A stretch of 64,000 nucleotides of DNA, taken from positions 40,242,111 to 40,306,110 of the forward strand of contig NC_092576.1 of NCBI RefSeq assembly GCF_037975245.1, in the 5' to 3' direction. Source of the DNA: Apostichopus japonicus (Eukaryota; Echinodermata; Holothuroidea; Aspidochirotida; Stichopodidae). Position 1 is the stretch's first letter. Each line of letters starts with the position of its first letter. Positions 11,705-24,974 of the stretch are shown here, piece by piece. Below the pieces are notes generated by a model. The model had not been told where the DNA came from, did no database searches, and saw nothing but the letters and a program-made list of their open reading frames with translations. The position numbers and the translations under genes were made by a program.

Positions 11705-13309
11705 TCCAAGGAGCGTACTCCCATCTATAAATCTTCAAGTTTGCTTCTGCTTTGTCTCTGAATTGATATGTCGGTCATTAACATATTTTAAGACACATCT
11801 CTCAAATAATTATACTTAAATTAAGAAAGACTTATCTATTATAGATCCGGGAGTTAATAACGTTGAAACTTAGACCAAAAACGGAAATATTTTAATCTTT
11901 GCACACAAGAATAAAATCATATTGTTATACAGATTTCTACAACATGCACAGATATGGTATCATAAGTACATTTAAAAAGCACTTATCAGAAACATAATAG
12001 CAGTATAAAAGAAAAGTATTTCAGGGTAATAACCTGTGTAGATTCTCTAGAGGACATTTGAGGAACATCGAATACAGTATGTATCGTCCAAATGTTACAA
12101 TATGTTGATTTTGATGTGCGTATATAACAGGGCCTTACTTTGTTAAGTGAGTGGACCTTTTCCCATTATGAAAACATCATCGGTTGAAGAGTAGCGTACT
12201 CACAAAACGTTAACGTGGGACCCTTTTGAGACAATTGCTCGTTAATTGATCGTTAATTTGCACTGAATTTTCTTTCATTCTAGTTGGTGGTTTTAAAGTA
12301 TCCTACACAGTAAGCTGATTTCAAGAGATAAAACAGAAGTATTTATTTGTGTTTTGTGTGAATCGATGCATCACTTGAGTTATATCCATTTCGTGGGTTA
12401 TCCTGCAATAAACAGACGGTACATAGTTTATTAGCACCTAATTAATAGACGGATATTGAATAAATTAAAACAGTTATTGTTTGTCCCTATTTTGCATGAA
12501 AACAGTCTCATATGTCTGATGGTGCGTAATGGAGTTATGCACGAAAATAGAAATGACGTGTAGAAATATGTAAAAATACTACAAAATAAACTTGTTCAAA
12601 CGAAAACAAACATTACACGTGATACATGTAAATAACGATAGGTCTTTGTCTCCATGTCATTATCATTGTACGTGAACTTGAATAGTTTTGTGATATAAAG
12701 CAGAAACGTTTCCGTGATTTTAATTCTCTTGCGGTTAATCGATTTCCCCCCCCCCCCTCAGAAAAAGGAAAAAAAAAATCTGACATTTTTACCGATTTCC
12801 TCATGAAAAAAATAAAGGATCTGCTAAACCGTCTTCACCTACTGCATTGTATTACAAAGAAAATGCGTGTCAACACACGTAACATCATTTACATCGAGAT
12901 GCATATACAATAACATTGCCAGTATGAGAAGTATAATTTTAGTCGAACCTGTGTTTTTACTTTCAGTTTACCTCCTGAGGAAAATAGACACCATACTGAC
13001 TGAGGCTATATTCACACGCAAGACTTCACAAATTCACACACGATCTCAAGCACGTATTGTAAACGTTCACCTACAAAACACTACAACATGATAAATTTGA
13101 AGTTGACCTTTTGTTGTCAACATTCTGTCCACTTATTGCGCGAGTGAACCAATTATTTGCAAAATAATCAATCGGTGATATCTTTAACTTTAGGGCACGT
13201 TAGTTAGACAAATGTTGTCATACATGGTATATCCCCTTTCTGAGTCGCAGTATTTCCGATTTAAATGATACTTTATTGTTAGTTGGAGTAAAAACGTCAA
13301 GACAGGATT
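11705..13309. other. Intergenic, no gene seen
   Basis: AT-rich; a poly-C tract at about 12747-12757 and poly-A runs. Short open frames here look like chance. Confidence 0.5.
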
Positions 13310-14540
13310 GTCATTGGTTTCAAGTTGTAGAGCGGAATATGTGTGTTAAATTAACACTGTACGACAAAGAAAGTCATACTTCTGGAAACGCACTAGTGTT
13401 GTCAAAAACCATCTCTGCAAATACCTTTGTTGCAATGTATTTCACGAATTAGTAAGTATGAGATAATGTGGCCATATCTTACTACATTCCCAATCACAGA
13501 TCCCTCGTCTAGAGAATTAAAACATACAGGAACATAATATTTCTAAAATGTTTCATCTTTAATTGATCTTCGGTAACTTAATGGCATTTGTAACTACATC
13601 GAAGTTATTCAGTATTTGAACTTGAAACTTTCAATGTACTTGTTTTGTGATATTTAGATTTCAAAATGGTTTGATACTCAGAAGAGTGGTAGCAAACATA
13701 ATGCGTGGGACAAATTTTTCGTGTAACACTATCCGTTGAACATTTGAAAAATGCAGATTGTACATATGTGTAATCAGTAACAACAAAGCCGTAGTCATAA
13801 CCGTTAACGTTTTACTATGATTGGCTACTGAACCGTACCATGCTTAAACAATTATCGAAACTCATAGACATACGTAGTACTGAGCTAATGAAAGAAAAAC
13901 AAGACAAAGGAGAATGATTCGCTTGAATCGTTCTGCTTAAGAAAGTGTGTGTATTCGTATTGCTTGGTTTTCTTATAGTGAACCGTTGCTACACGCTCGG
14001 GTACAACGGTAGTGTTCGGCATTTTTCGAGATTATAGAACAGATACAGTCATTGTAACGACAAAGACACAATTAGGTTGCCACCACTGCATGTTGTGAAG
14101 CATATATTAACTTATTTTCTGTGTCATAACAATTTTTTCTCCGGAATAATCCCCGAAATGAATTATTTGGGTTAATTACAATACCATGTCGAAACTTGTG
14201 ATTGTGTCATACACTAACTCCCACTTCCCCTCGACCCCACCCCCCCCCCCCATCGCTGCTTGCATGAGAATATACGTATGGAAAGTTTAATTATTGATGG
14301 CTTAAGTAATATTCACTATCTACAGCTATACAAACATGTAGATATATCTAATTACATTGCATGTGTGTATTGTATTTAAGGTCACACGACAAAGCTATCT
14401 ATAATAGAAATGGAACTGATTAATCATCGCCTTTAGTCAAAACAAAAAGACTTTTGCCTGTTGTTACAACTTTTCTACAGAAAATTACTATTCTCTAAGT
14501 GTTAACAATATATTTACAGTATCCGGTGAAATTATGTCTT
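13310..14540. repeat. Duplicated block A-left (paralogue at 18535-19775)
   Basis: Matches 18535-19775 in direct order over about 1.2 kb with indels: GCGGAATATGTGTGTTAAAT, TTTCAAAATGGTTTGAT, AATGCGTGGGACAA, TTGGCTACTGAACCGTA, TACTGAGCTAATGAAAGAAA and TATATTTACAGTATCC occur in the same order in both. No coding content is seen. Confidence 0.75.
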
Positions 14541-14986
14541 CACCAACTTCTTTATTAATATGCCTAAACATTTTTTTTCTTCAAACCTCTGATACTTATG
14601 TAGATAACGATCGATATACCATCAGGATATGGCATACCAAGAACATTTCATAAGTTTGCAACAAGCATGGTGATATTATCTAATACTGCTTAACAACTAT
14701 TAAATGACGTTATATAGTTATGAAAAACCTAGGGGCATAAAGGTATCTATCATACGTAATATACCTGATAGATACGAATATGTAATACCACATAATCAAT
14801 AAATGAAATGCGTGTTGCTTAACCATTTTAGTTTTTACATTTGTTCGTAAAGAAATGCAGCTACCATAGTGTTCACGGTAGGTTTTCTAAAGTGTACCAA
14901 TATGTATCTAAAAATCATCAATCTAGTTTCAGTTTATCAAGGGTAAACGTTTCAGAAAAAGTGTCTGTCTTTGGTAGTCAATCAGT

Positions 14987-15136
<150 letters not shown>

Positions 15137-15329
15137 ACGCTACTTTTCAACAACACACACAAGATTAGTTGCTAGCCTCCACGAAAAATTGGTATGATAT
15201 TTGACTCGAGATACGATGATGTTAACCTTCTTAAATAATAGAGAGAGAAAAAAAAGCTTATATAATGTACCTTGAAGATTATATTTATTAGAGTTATTGT
15301 TAAATTACCCTCCTGTTAAATTACCCTCC

Positions 15330-16310
15330 TGTCATATAACTGACCGGAGAAGAGACAATAAATTAACCTGTTGTAGAAATACGTTCAAGAAATGTGGACG
15401 TTGTTGTTTTGGTCTTCATCGATTCCCCTGGGCGATTTAATTTTTTTATTTTTTTATATTGGACTGAAAATGTGTCACTATTTGTCTTCGAATCGTCAAC
15501 CTTTCAATATCAGTCTCGCTCTTTCCACAATTGACTTCTTAGTGTATGTGACACTTACATAATGTTATTATGTATAAGAAGCCGTTTCACACTTTCTGCA
15601 AAATTGAATACGAGCAAAATTCAAATACCTATTGTTTAGCTCATCGCGCCAATGACGTATACGTAAATTACAGCTAGGACTATGGCTTCACTTATCAATT
15701 TGGGAAGGAGAGGAGGGGGGGGGGGGCTGTAACGTCAGTCCTCATTTAATTACAAAATAAAAGATAGTTCTCGTATAGTAAATTAGTACATAACGTTAGA
15801 CATAATCAATACGTTGTTAAGTAGAATGTTTCGTGTTTCCTAAAAACATATATCCAAACCGTCAAAGTATACCTATATTGGTACAAATAACTATAACTTT
15901 GAAACTTTGCCTTCGATAAGTTCCTAAGCTTATTATATGATATGTCACAACACGTTATATTGGATAAAGGTTCATTTGATGTAATCGTTTGTCTGTACAT
16001 ATGCTATGGAAGCACATAACGTGTGATGTGTGTATTGTGTTTACTTTCGATTTGCAATATAGACATGTGTAGTACGTGCCACTAGAACACGACTGATTGA
16101 ACAATTATAAGAGAATTGCTATGCGATTGTCTCGGTTTCCTTGGGCGATGAATAACAGTTTTTGTTGTATCTAACCGATTTTGAAATAACACCTTAACAT
16201 ATTGTTGTTCGCTATCGTCACACATTATTGACTAAAGACAGCATCGTCAAGGAATTTGTTGTGGCTAGCAGGACTGTGTTACTTTCTGTTCTAAAAAGTT
16301 GCTTATAATA
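15330..16310. repeat. Duplicated block A-right (paralogue at 40262-41310)
   Basis: Shares in order with 40262-41310: GTAGAAATACGTTCAAGAAAT, TATTGGACTGA.AATGT, ACTTTGCCTTC, TTCGATTTGCAATATA and CGATCGTCACACATCATTGA-like sequence. Overall it is a diverged direct duplicate of about 1 kb with no coding content seen. Confidence 0.7.
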
Positions 16311-16312
16311 AT

Positions 16313-16360
16313 ATGGACTAAAGGAGGAAGTTCAAATGGACTAAAGGAGGAAGTTCAAAT
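16313..16360. repeat. 24-bp direct repeat, two copies
   Basis: ATGGACTAAAGGAGGAAGTT followed by CAA is present twice back to back. It is absent as a pair from the sister block at 41.3 kb. Confidence 0.8.
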
Positions 16361-17570
16361 GACTATGACATGTAGAGTTGAAGGTTGGATGTAACCAGTA
16401 TTTAATGTTCAAATGTTTCAGAAAGACATGTCATCCTAACATATTCCTGCGATTAACTGTACAATATTACTGCTTAACCGTGGGATATACATATGTCTGC
16501 ATATTTTAGAATTACCCTTATTCTTGAAGCCCCTTTTAGCTGGTGGAAGTTTTAAATAGAACATTTTTACCGTTCTTCATTTGTCTAAGGTTGTAATATG
16601 TGATTCGTGTCAGTCGTGAGTTTACTGTAATCATCGACCTACCAATGAAATGAATAAAAATGGTAGGAGATATGCGTGTACAAGTGTAAAAGTTGTTTAA
16701 CATTAACTATGGTGAAGTAAAACTGCCACCATCCGTCGATGTTGTCTTCGCTGAACAAAGAAACTAACGTTTCAAACGGTAGATCATCGAAGCTAAATGT
16801 TGATTTTAGATGCAATTTTCTTACATTCTGCTAGTTTTGGCACCCTTACATGTTGCGTAATACCTTGAGTTAGACTACATTCTTATTTATACATGTTTAC
16901 CTAATAGTATTAATTTAAAGATTGTTTTGTGTCTGCTGTCTTGATTTTCTTCATATGTTCTCTAGTTCACACTGAAATTTAGTTTTAAATAATTTAAATG
17001 TAGTTCCTTCTCCGATAGGGTACAATTTTTGGCGTATCGTGCAATTGCTAGAACAATGGCTATCTATGTGGTCGCCGTATTTATACACTGTAGATAAAAC
17101 AATAAATGTGCACACTTGAATTTGTTTACATGATGTCTAGCGTCAAATGCGTGTGCTTGCAATGTCAAATTGCATATGTATTCAAATCTAACCCTGGTTT
17201 GATAAGATGTAAGTTTTCCAGCCTTTAAAATGTTGTCACCTCTCTTACCTGTGCGCTCTATTCCAAATTAACAGAAAACGATTGTTTTACATTGTAACTT
17301 TAAATATGTAGCAACTTTATGGTTTATAATTTAAAGTGACATTTGCAGGTGTGAGAGGAGCAGCGGTTGTAACGAAGTATATTATTCTTGCAAGGTTCAT
17401 GGTTTGCTGTATCAGCGCTTTATCTAATAGACAACGTGATGCACCAGTGTACTAGAACTTATCATATGTATGTATTGGTAAATGCCTGTGATATATGACA
17501 TGAAATACCTCGGATCTAAAGATGAGACACAATGGGCGTTTTATGGATATTCTCCAAAAAATTGTGTTAG
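16361..17570. other. Intergenic, no gene seen
   Basis: AT-rich sequence with no supported exon, RNA gene or element end. Confidence 0.5.
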
Positions 17571-18359
17571 TTTCTGTTTCGTTTCGTTTCGTTTATTCCA
17601 GTATAATGCGCATAAAATACAGTTCATAAATAGATAAATGGTGAGTTTAAGAAATAAAATAAATAAAATGTTATGTGCATTCATAAAATGTATAAAAGTT
17701 AGGAAACAGTAACCCAATAAGGGAATAAAAAATGTGGAAACTATGCAAATTACATCAAATCAAGTCATTTAAAGTGTCATGTTGAATAAAAATAAATGCT
17801 CTGTATACACACGAGTTTCTGAAAACTTGCACTCTATATGTTGGTGTCAATGCACGATTCCTGAGATTATAGCTAGTGTGTCGACACAGTGATTTAAGTT
17901 CTGCATGAAGCGGATGATTGTCTTCTCTTTGAATATTTCTACTTAGTCTGATAAATTCACGCTTAGCTCCACCATTGACCTGATCAACCATACTCTCATA
18001 ATCCAACCTGAAAATCTTAGCACAATACTTCAAGAATGCTCTGATTCTTTGTTTATCACAGGCAAGTAGAAAATGATACCAAACAGGCACAGCATATATT
18101 ATATAAATGTTAATTTGTTATCTATACGCACACCAAGACGCATGGTATGAGACACACGTTCAACTTCAGAGTCCTCAATTACAAGTTTTTCGAATTTAGT
18201 TTGGATGAGACCTGCATGCTTGATGTTAATATTTTCAAACACCATTTCTTTGGATTTTGTCAGATTAAGGATAAGATTCTTATGTTGACATATATCAGTA
18301 ATGCCAGAAATGAATGACTTGTACAGACTATATCTCTTTCGTGTGAGAGATGTTAACAT
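17571..18359 (-). pseudogene. Non-LTR retrotransposon RT remnant (3' end)
   Basis: Two minus-strand frames read as one broken reverse transcriptase. The first (18359-18099) has LNLTKSKEMVFE and LGVRIDNKLTF, the standard 'N..K(T/S)..M.F ... LGV.ID..LTF' region after the catalytic palm. The second (18090-17755) has PVWYHFLL, FLKYCAKIF and a C-terminal YRVQVFRNSCVYRAFIF block typical of CR1/jockey-like elements. The segment normally lying between them is missing and the frame changes, so the copy has an internal deletion. After the stop the minus strand ends in repeated CGAAA units (17571-17599), a usual non-LTR 3' tail. The copy is 5'-truncated and cannot be active. Confidence 0.75.
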
Positions 18360-18534
18360 TCTCGCCGAATACTCCTAGCAACTATGATTACAGAACGGCT
18401 TCCAATGATTATATTTTAGTATCATGAAAAGCATCACGTGTGACCACCAACAGAAATGAGCACATTTCACAGACAGCACAGCAAAGATTAGAATTGATAG
18501 TTCGAGAAAATATTAAGATGGGATTATTATAGGT

Positions 18535-19775
18535 TTATAGGTTTTGAAGCGGAATATGTGTGTTAAATCTACACTATACAAACAAATATCTTCTAGAAGC
18601 GCACTAATGTTGTCAATACTATTGTTGCAACGCATTCCATGAACTAGGGAGTAGGATGCAATGTTGCCATATTTGAGTACATTCCCAGTCACATATTACT
18701 CATCTCGGGAATAAAACAAATGGTCAGAATGTATCTTAAATTTTTCATTTTCAATTATCTTCGGTAAATAAAATATTTGTAACTGCTTTGAACGTAACGT
18801 GAACCCTTAACTTTGCCTTTTTGTGTGATTTAGCTTTCAAAATGGTTTGATCTTCAGAGGAGTAGTAAAAAGAGAATGCGTGGGACAACGGTAGGTGTAA
18901 CCATATCCGTTAGACGTTTGAAAACAAGTAATCCAAGTAATACAGGAGCTTTAACCTCGATCGATCTCGCGATAGGTCCTGCGTTGGATAATACATTTGT
19001 TATTAAAGAAAAGACAAGTTTTTTTTAGTTTTTAGTTTACAGTAGACTGTACATATGTACGTGTGACAACGGTAAGCTATAACAATATCCGTTGAACGTT
19101 TGAAAACAGCAGAGTGTACATGTGTGTAACCAGTAACAAGAAAAGCGTAGTCATAACCGATAATGTTTTACTATAATTGGCTACTGAACCGTATCATGCT
19201 TAAACAATATTCTGAATAGATACACACTCGTAGTACTGAGCTAATGAAAGAAACCAAGACAATGGAGGATTCGCTAGAAATCGTTTTGCTTAAGAAAGTT
19301 TATTTACACGTAAATTGCGTTTTGTTTACACTGAACCGTTACTACGCGCCTAAGTACATAGATATCGTTATGATTGTACGAGATTCCAAAATATATATGG
19401 AAATGACAAACACACTATTATGTTTTCACTACTATATGTTGTGAAGCAGTTATTCACTTATTTTCACAACCCCCAGTGTTTCCACTCACTAGTGGAACAG
19501 TTGCTTCTGAGTAATCTCCTAAATGAATAATTTGGGCGTATAAAAACACCATGTGTAAACTTTAAATTGGTTAATACTTTGACTTTACCCTTTTCTTAAT
19601 GACCGACCCTTGTATCATCTCAAGAAGAAAATACAGACATGATAATAGGCTTATGGGAAATGTTGTCTGTCGCCTGACTTTATCACTTTTCTATAGACAG
19701 TTACTACTCTCTAAGTTTTGAGCTATATATTTACAGTATCCTGTAAAGTTATTACATCACCAATTTCTTTAAAAA
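18535..19775. repeat. Duplicated block B-left (paralogue of 13310-14540)
   Basis: Direct-orientation diverged copy of block A-left. It has an extra piece at about 18930-19045 flanked by a short duplication of the GTTTGAAAACA sequence, so a small insertion or slippage occurred here. Confidence 0.75.
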
Positions 19776-20014
19776 TGTTGCTAAAATTCTAATTTACTAT
19801 TTCTGAAAGACTTAGTGTGGTTATTATATCTAGATTTGACATCGCCCCCGGTAAGCCCGACATATGACCTGGTGGCGCCATCGTCACCGGAAGTAACTGT
19901 GGCCTTATATACCACGGCACTGACAAGGCACTCACCCTCTATCTCTGCAGTTGCAGGTTCTTATGGGGGTTCCCAGGTTGAATTTTTTTCATTACTTTAG
20001 CATTATGGGATTTT

Positions 20015-20340
20015 ATGATAAAATACGAAAAGGAGTCTGAGTTATCTAAACACATATGGGGATTGAAGAGACAAAAGGTGGATTATTCGGTTAGATGGAA
20101 CATAATTAGGCAATCCGGCACTTATCAGCGGGAATCGGATAACTGCAACCTTTGTATAGAAGAAAAACTGGAAATCCTACGCACAAGAGGTGACACAATC
20201 AATAGGAGATCCGAGCTTATTTCTTCGTGTCGCCAAGGGAACCCCAAGCTATTGAACCGTAAACGGTTGAAAAAGAAGTAGTCTGTTTTTGGCCATCCAC
20301 TGGCCTGAAGATCGTCGCTTTATGCGTGCGTGAAACCCAG
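20015..20340 (+). pseudogene. Penelope-like element C-terminal remnant
   Basis: The plus-strand frame 20015-20281 reads ELSKHIWGLK, VRWNIIRQS, CNLCIEEKLEILR and RRSELISSCRQGN. This is the pattern of the GIY-YIG endonuclease end of Penelope-like retroelements (T.LS.yIW.LK ... W.I ... C.LC..EKl.I ... NkR.EL...CRH). The GIY-YIG start itself is lost. After the stop, CTGAAGATCGTCG...GTGAAAC matches the usual post-stop signature. The copy is truncated at its 5' side. Confidence 0.7.
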
Positions 20341-20441
20341 GGTAGCAATATGGTGTAAATTGTATATCTTGTCTATATGTGATATTATTGCTCTACTACG
20401 GTATTGAGCACTTTCTGCTACTACTGATTATACTTATACGT

Positions 20442-20523
<82 letters not shown>
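20442..20523. repeat. (TA)n microsatellite at left end of large element
   Basis: Pure TA tract, about 82 bp, directly followed by the left inverted end of the 19.6-kb element. A matching tract lies beyond the right end at 40142-40220. Confidence 0.95.
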
Positions 20524-20528
<5 letters not shown>

Positions 20529-20989
20529 TGGTATTTTGGTTTACTTCATAGCATGATAGCTGGGACTTAGGTTTACCTCGGGGATAGGTTTACCTGACAC
20601 CAGGTAAACCTAAGTCTAGGGTCTTCTTGTTCAATCAATATCACTCCCTTTGAGGAATGATTACTTCGAGTTAAGAGAAAACCTCATAAACTTTTCAATT
20701 CCGAAGTTACAAAAAAAAAATCGTTCATTTAAAGGGTAAAATTTCCCTTCAAAAGTGGAGGTAATTCCGAAGGGTATATAACAGAATTACGAACATGGTA
20801 TATATGTTGATCCCAACTTTACACCTCGATTTTGACCAAATGCGGCTATATATAGTTCCGAAACTTAAAGGTTCCTCTAATTACACTGAAATCTTCGTAA
20901 TTGTACTTTTTCTTCCATTAATTTGGGATATTTAAGAAAATAAGAGTTTCTATTTTAACTGGCAAATTTACACGTAACGAAACAACGCC

Positions 20990-21186
20990 CCCATCTATAA
21001 GCAGTTCTTTCTGTGTTCGGTGGTAGGGCAGTCGATCGGATCGTATCGTTGCTATCCCAATAGCCTACATTCAACGTTACTTTATGTGGGCCTAGCCATG
21101 TAGTCTACAAAGGAAAGTGCCACAGGTTACCGTAAACGTTGCCCATTTGAAGTTGGCTTTTGGAACTTTGGTGGAGTATATGCATT
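20990..21186 (+). other. Possible non-coding first exon near left end
   Basis: A locally less AT-rich stretch ends at a consensus donor (CATT|GTAAGT at 21187). No coding frame is recognised. It faces inward, and a similar donor-ended stretch faces inward from the right end (39578 upward, minus strand, CTTCAG|GTAAGG), as if both ends of the large element carried promoters. Confidence 0.2.
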
Positions 21187-21542
21187 GTAAGTAAATTCCT
21201 TAAAAGTGTTCCTGATATATTAATAACATTTAGAGTAAATACCTTCATGCTGAACACAAATAAAGTAAGACCATGGTTAGAGTTAGAGTAGACTAGCCTA
21301 GGCCTAACGTTAGCCCTAAATTGGACCTATCAGTATTACTGGCTATGGTAAATCACAGCTGCCTGCTACTGCCTTTGCTGATACTCGGAATATAAAATGT
21401 GATAAATAAATTAAAGTATATACTTGTAACAGACTGGTCAACCTACACATTTTGCAGCCTGGTGATCTTCCAGATCTTTAAAGTAAAGGCTTAATAATTG
21501 ACGCACCTCCAAATATTACTAGGCCTACTACTAGTAGCATGG

Positions 21543-22130
21543 TGGGCTCATAATTGACGCACTTAAGGATTGGATTGACGATGTCTGTCAACCTAAAATC
21601 CAAATCACTCAAGTGCATCCATTTTTCATATGTGTAGTTCCTCACAAATGTAATGATCTCAAAATATTTATTGTTCTGTGCCTAAGCAACGTACCATTGA
21701 GAAGAATTTGAACACAAAATGTCTGCTGTGTCAAGTTCTTTCATACCCCTAAATTGACACATTCGTCCATAAGCTAACTGTAGAGTAGGCCTAAGTATAC
21801 ATCCATTGACTTTGGATGCTGTTTGCTATGCTCTGAACCTCTTAGCTCAGACAGGTCAGGTCCCAGAGAGTAGTTGTATCATATTGAAGTAAGTTTGGTA
21901 ATTTTTTGGGAGTAAGATTTCCAAATGTCCAAAATATGTGTAAAACTTGGGGGAGGGTGGTAAAAGCTTAAAAAATACCACAATTTGGTCAGCAAATAGC
22001 TGAAATGGATTCAAAACTCATGAATATGTAATTATGCTTGACTGCAAAAAGTTTAGGTGGCGGGCTGTATCGTTGCTAGTTATAATTGAAGGTGCGTCAA
22101 TTACGGGGGTGCGTCAATTACGAAGCCTTT
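21543..22130 (-). mobile_element. GACGCAC-family MITE, copy 1 (inverted)
   Basis: Runs from GGGCTCATAATTGACGCACTT to GTGCGTCAATTACGAAGCC. It is the inverted copy of 38601-39187, sharing TTTAGGGGTATGAAAGAACT, CATAGCAAACAGCATC and CATGAGTTTGAATCCATTT-type blocks. No coding content. A further terminal scrap of the same family (GGCTTAATAATTGACGCACC) sits at 21490-21509. Confidence 0.7.
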
Positions 22131-22184
22131 ACTATACTACTATTACTATACTAGCCTACTACTACTGTAGCTAGTACTAGCAAC

Positions 22185-22500
22185 TAAGTACTGTATACAG
22201 CAGGCAACCATAACTTTTTGCAGCCAAGCAGAGTTAAATATTTCATGAGTTTGAATCCATTTCAGGTATATGCTGATCAAATTGTGTTTGTGCATGTTTT
22301 GGGCATTTGGAAATCTTACTCCCTACAAATAACCAAAATTACCTCAATATAATACCACTAATCTCTGGGACCTGACCTTTCTGAGGTTAGAGGCTCAGAG
22401 CATAGCAAACAGCATCCAAAGATAATGGATGTTTACTTAGGCCTTCACTACAGTAAGCTTATCGACAGATGTGTCAATTTAGGGGTATGAAAGAACTTGC
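22185..22500 (+). mobile_element. GACGCAC-family MITE, partial copy 2
   Basis: Plus-orientation partial copy starting near TTTTTGCAGCCAAGCAGAG and ending at TTTAGGGGTATGAAAGAACT. It lies head to head with copy 1, making a large imperfect palindrome. Confidence 0.65.
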
Positions 22501-24960
22501 ATTCGTGCGATGCAATTTTGAACCATTTCACGAAATATAAATCTTTGGGTATGTCTCAATCTCTCTGCCATAAAATAAGGCAGTCAGAAAGTCACAACTC
22601 CACAAAAACAGATACTCAAGCAAACGGAACACTACAGTAAAAGAAAGGGCCAGATAGATTCCATAAACGAGTTACAAAAGTAAAAAATGTGAAAACGTTT
22701 GCCGTCTCGGTACAATATTCATCCCCACAATATTCTCTATATGTGTTAGTGTGCATCACTTAGCCCTGTGCGTACAGTAGTAGTGGTGTGTCATTGGTTC
22801 TGATTCAGAGAACTAAGTCACACAGGGCCTCAGTGTAGCAGTGTACAACAATTTTTTGTAACATGAGTTTTTTCCCCCTGCACCTATGGGATGAATCATG
22901 GCTGAAGGTAAACAATTGAGTATTCATTTTAGAATAACAACGCAATCATGGCTAAGTTATTTAGGCATTTTGATATTAACGTTATGATGTGGGTAGTGTT
23001 ACTAGTGCTGAAGTAATAGCTTGATCAAAAGTATTCCTCAAAGTCCCACAATGCCTTCACAGGGTGACCTACTGTACAGTCACTTGAGCACTTAGGAGTT
23101 TTTGCAAAAAGAGCAAATTCCTTGTCCAAAATTGCTAGGTTTGATCCAGTTTTACAGAGTCCCATAACAAAAAACACAGTCTGTGATATATCAATGGAAA
23201 AGTGTAAAGATTCAATGTAACATATTTGAAAGGATTAGAGTATGTTGAAAAACCACCAGCTATACATTTTAAGGAAGTAAACAGTACCTCATTGAACCTT
23301 GCATTGTGTTCACACTAATGAGTTATGAAATTGTTATCAGTGTCTTCATCATTAAAAGCTATTAATTAGGTTGATCAATGGTCTCACATATTAGTGCAAT
23401 CACAAAGGTTAAATTTCAATCAGGTTATAATGCCAAGGGAATCCAGACCTACTTCATAAAAAAAAAAAATCATGGCTCCTATAAAAATCATTCATGATAA
23501 AAACCAGCATACATACAGTATGTGGAACTAAAGTAGTTTCATATTGGGTATCATGTCCAAATAAAAGCTCTTGATTGTATTCAGTTTTCATACTTTTAAA
23601 AATGACCATCTGTGTGCAGTAATTTGGTGTTAGTAAGTAACATGAAAATGCACAAGACTAATGTTCAACAGGCACTAGATAGTTCTCATGTCCATACTGT
23701 AGCACAAACCAGGGAGTTGTTCCATTACAACTCCCTGCACGAACAGGCTATTATGATCAGAGTTGTTATGGAACAAATAAAACTCCCTTGTATGATGTTA
23801 GCACTGTACTGTGTGACAAAACACTTAAATGCATACATGTGGTAACATGTTGCTATGATCCGATACTAGCTGGTTGGGTGTATAAATAGATCACCATTAT
23901 GCAAACTGCACTGCACATGGTTTCCATTATGTAATAAGTTTCATTTTATGAATTTGTCAATCTGACATGTATGCTACTGTATATGTGTAGGCTGCATGTA
24001 CAACTTATTGTATCTTAATAATATACAGCAAAAAACTATTGAGAACTGTGATAAACAACATTTTCAAAGTGACAGTTGGGGATCTAAAAAGAACACTGAA
24101 AGCCTTCTGTAGCGATATAACATGATACTAAACATTATATATCTCTGCAAGCTAGTGTACCCTGCTTTGAGATGTATGGTTTAAATAAGGTTTTCACAAG
24201 TTTGTCCTGTTGACCCAACCACTGTCCTAGACATACCAATAAATAGATCTATCCATGCTTCAAATTGAGTTTTCACAATTTGACCATTTTTACCTAAATT
24301 TCCTTTGACCTTCCCCAAAAACAATAGGCTTCTTGTACTTGTGATGCATCTATACATACATACTGTACCAACTGTGAGATCTGTCCAATAAAGCTTACTG
24401 TCATGAGAAACTGTGTTTACAAGCTACAGTAGGATCACAAACACAGTACTCCTACCAATGCACACGCACACATATGCCATCGTGAGTGGAAAGTTTCAAC
24501 ATCATTGAAACCAAACATTAAAAATGAGCTCAGTCATAATGCCAAAGTCTGTGTACACAAGTAGTCCTGAGCTTAAACCCCAAATGATACGTTGAGGGAC
24601 TAAATGTACCGGTATACATAGTCTAGGGTGCATGCAATTTTTAAGTAAATGAACTGCATGCGGGATGAGGCATTGAACCATGCATGAATACTCAGTCAAT
24701 CTCTTGAAGTGATTGCATGCTAAATTCCTGGGTACAACTTACATACCAAATAATAGATCAATATTCAAACTTAGTTAGTGTGGCATTTTTCTCAATTGTT
24801 GCATATATGCGGTTTCCATGAAAAAAGTGATAGCTAAATTAACTAAACTGACATGAATATTGGACAACATGTACACTAAGTATTGACATCAAATAGGGAA
24901 CTGCACTGTCAAGACTTCCACCTGCAATTTATGAAACAATTATCTGGACTTATTTATGTT
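22501..24960. other. Interior of large element, no gene seen
   Basis: AT-rich sequence. A weak start-exon candidate (ATGGCTGAAG followed by GTAAAC, near 22899) and a 77-codon open frame at 23612-23845 were noted but not supported by any family pattern. Confidence 0.4.
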
Positions 24961-24974
24961 CATTCTCTTGTCAG

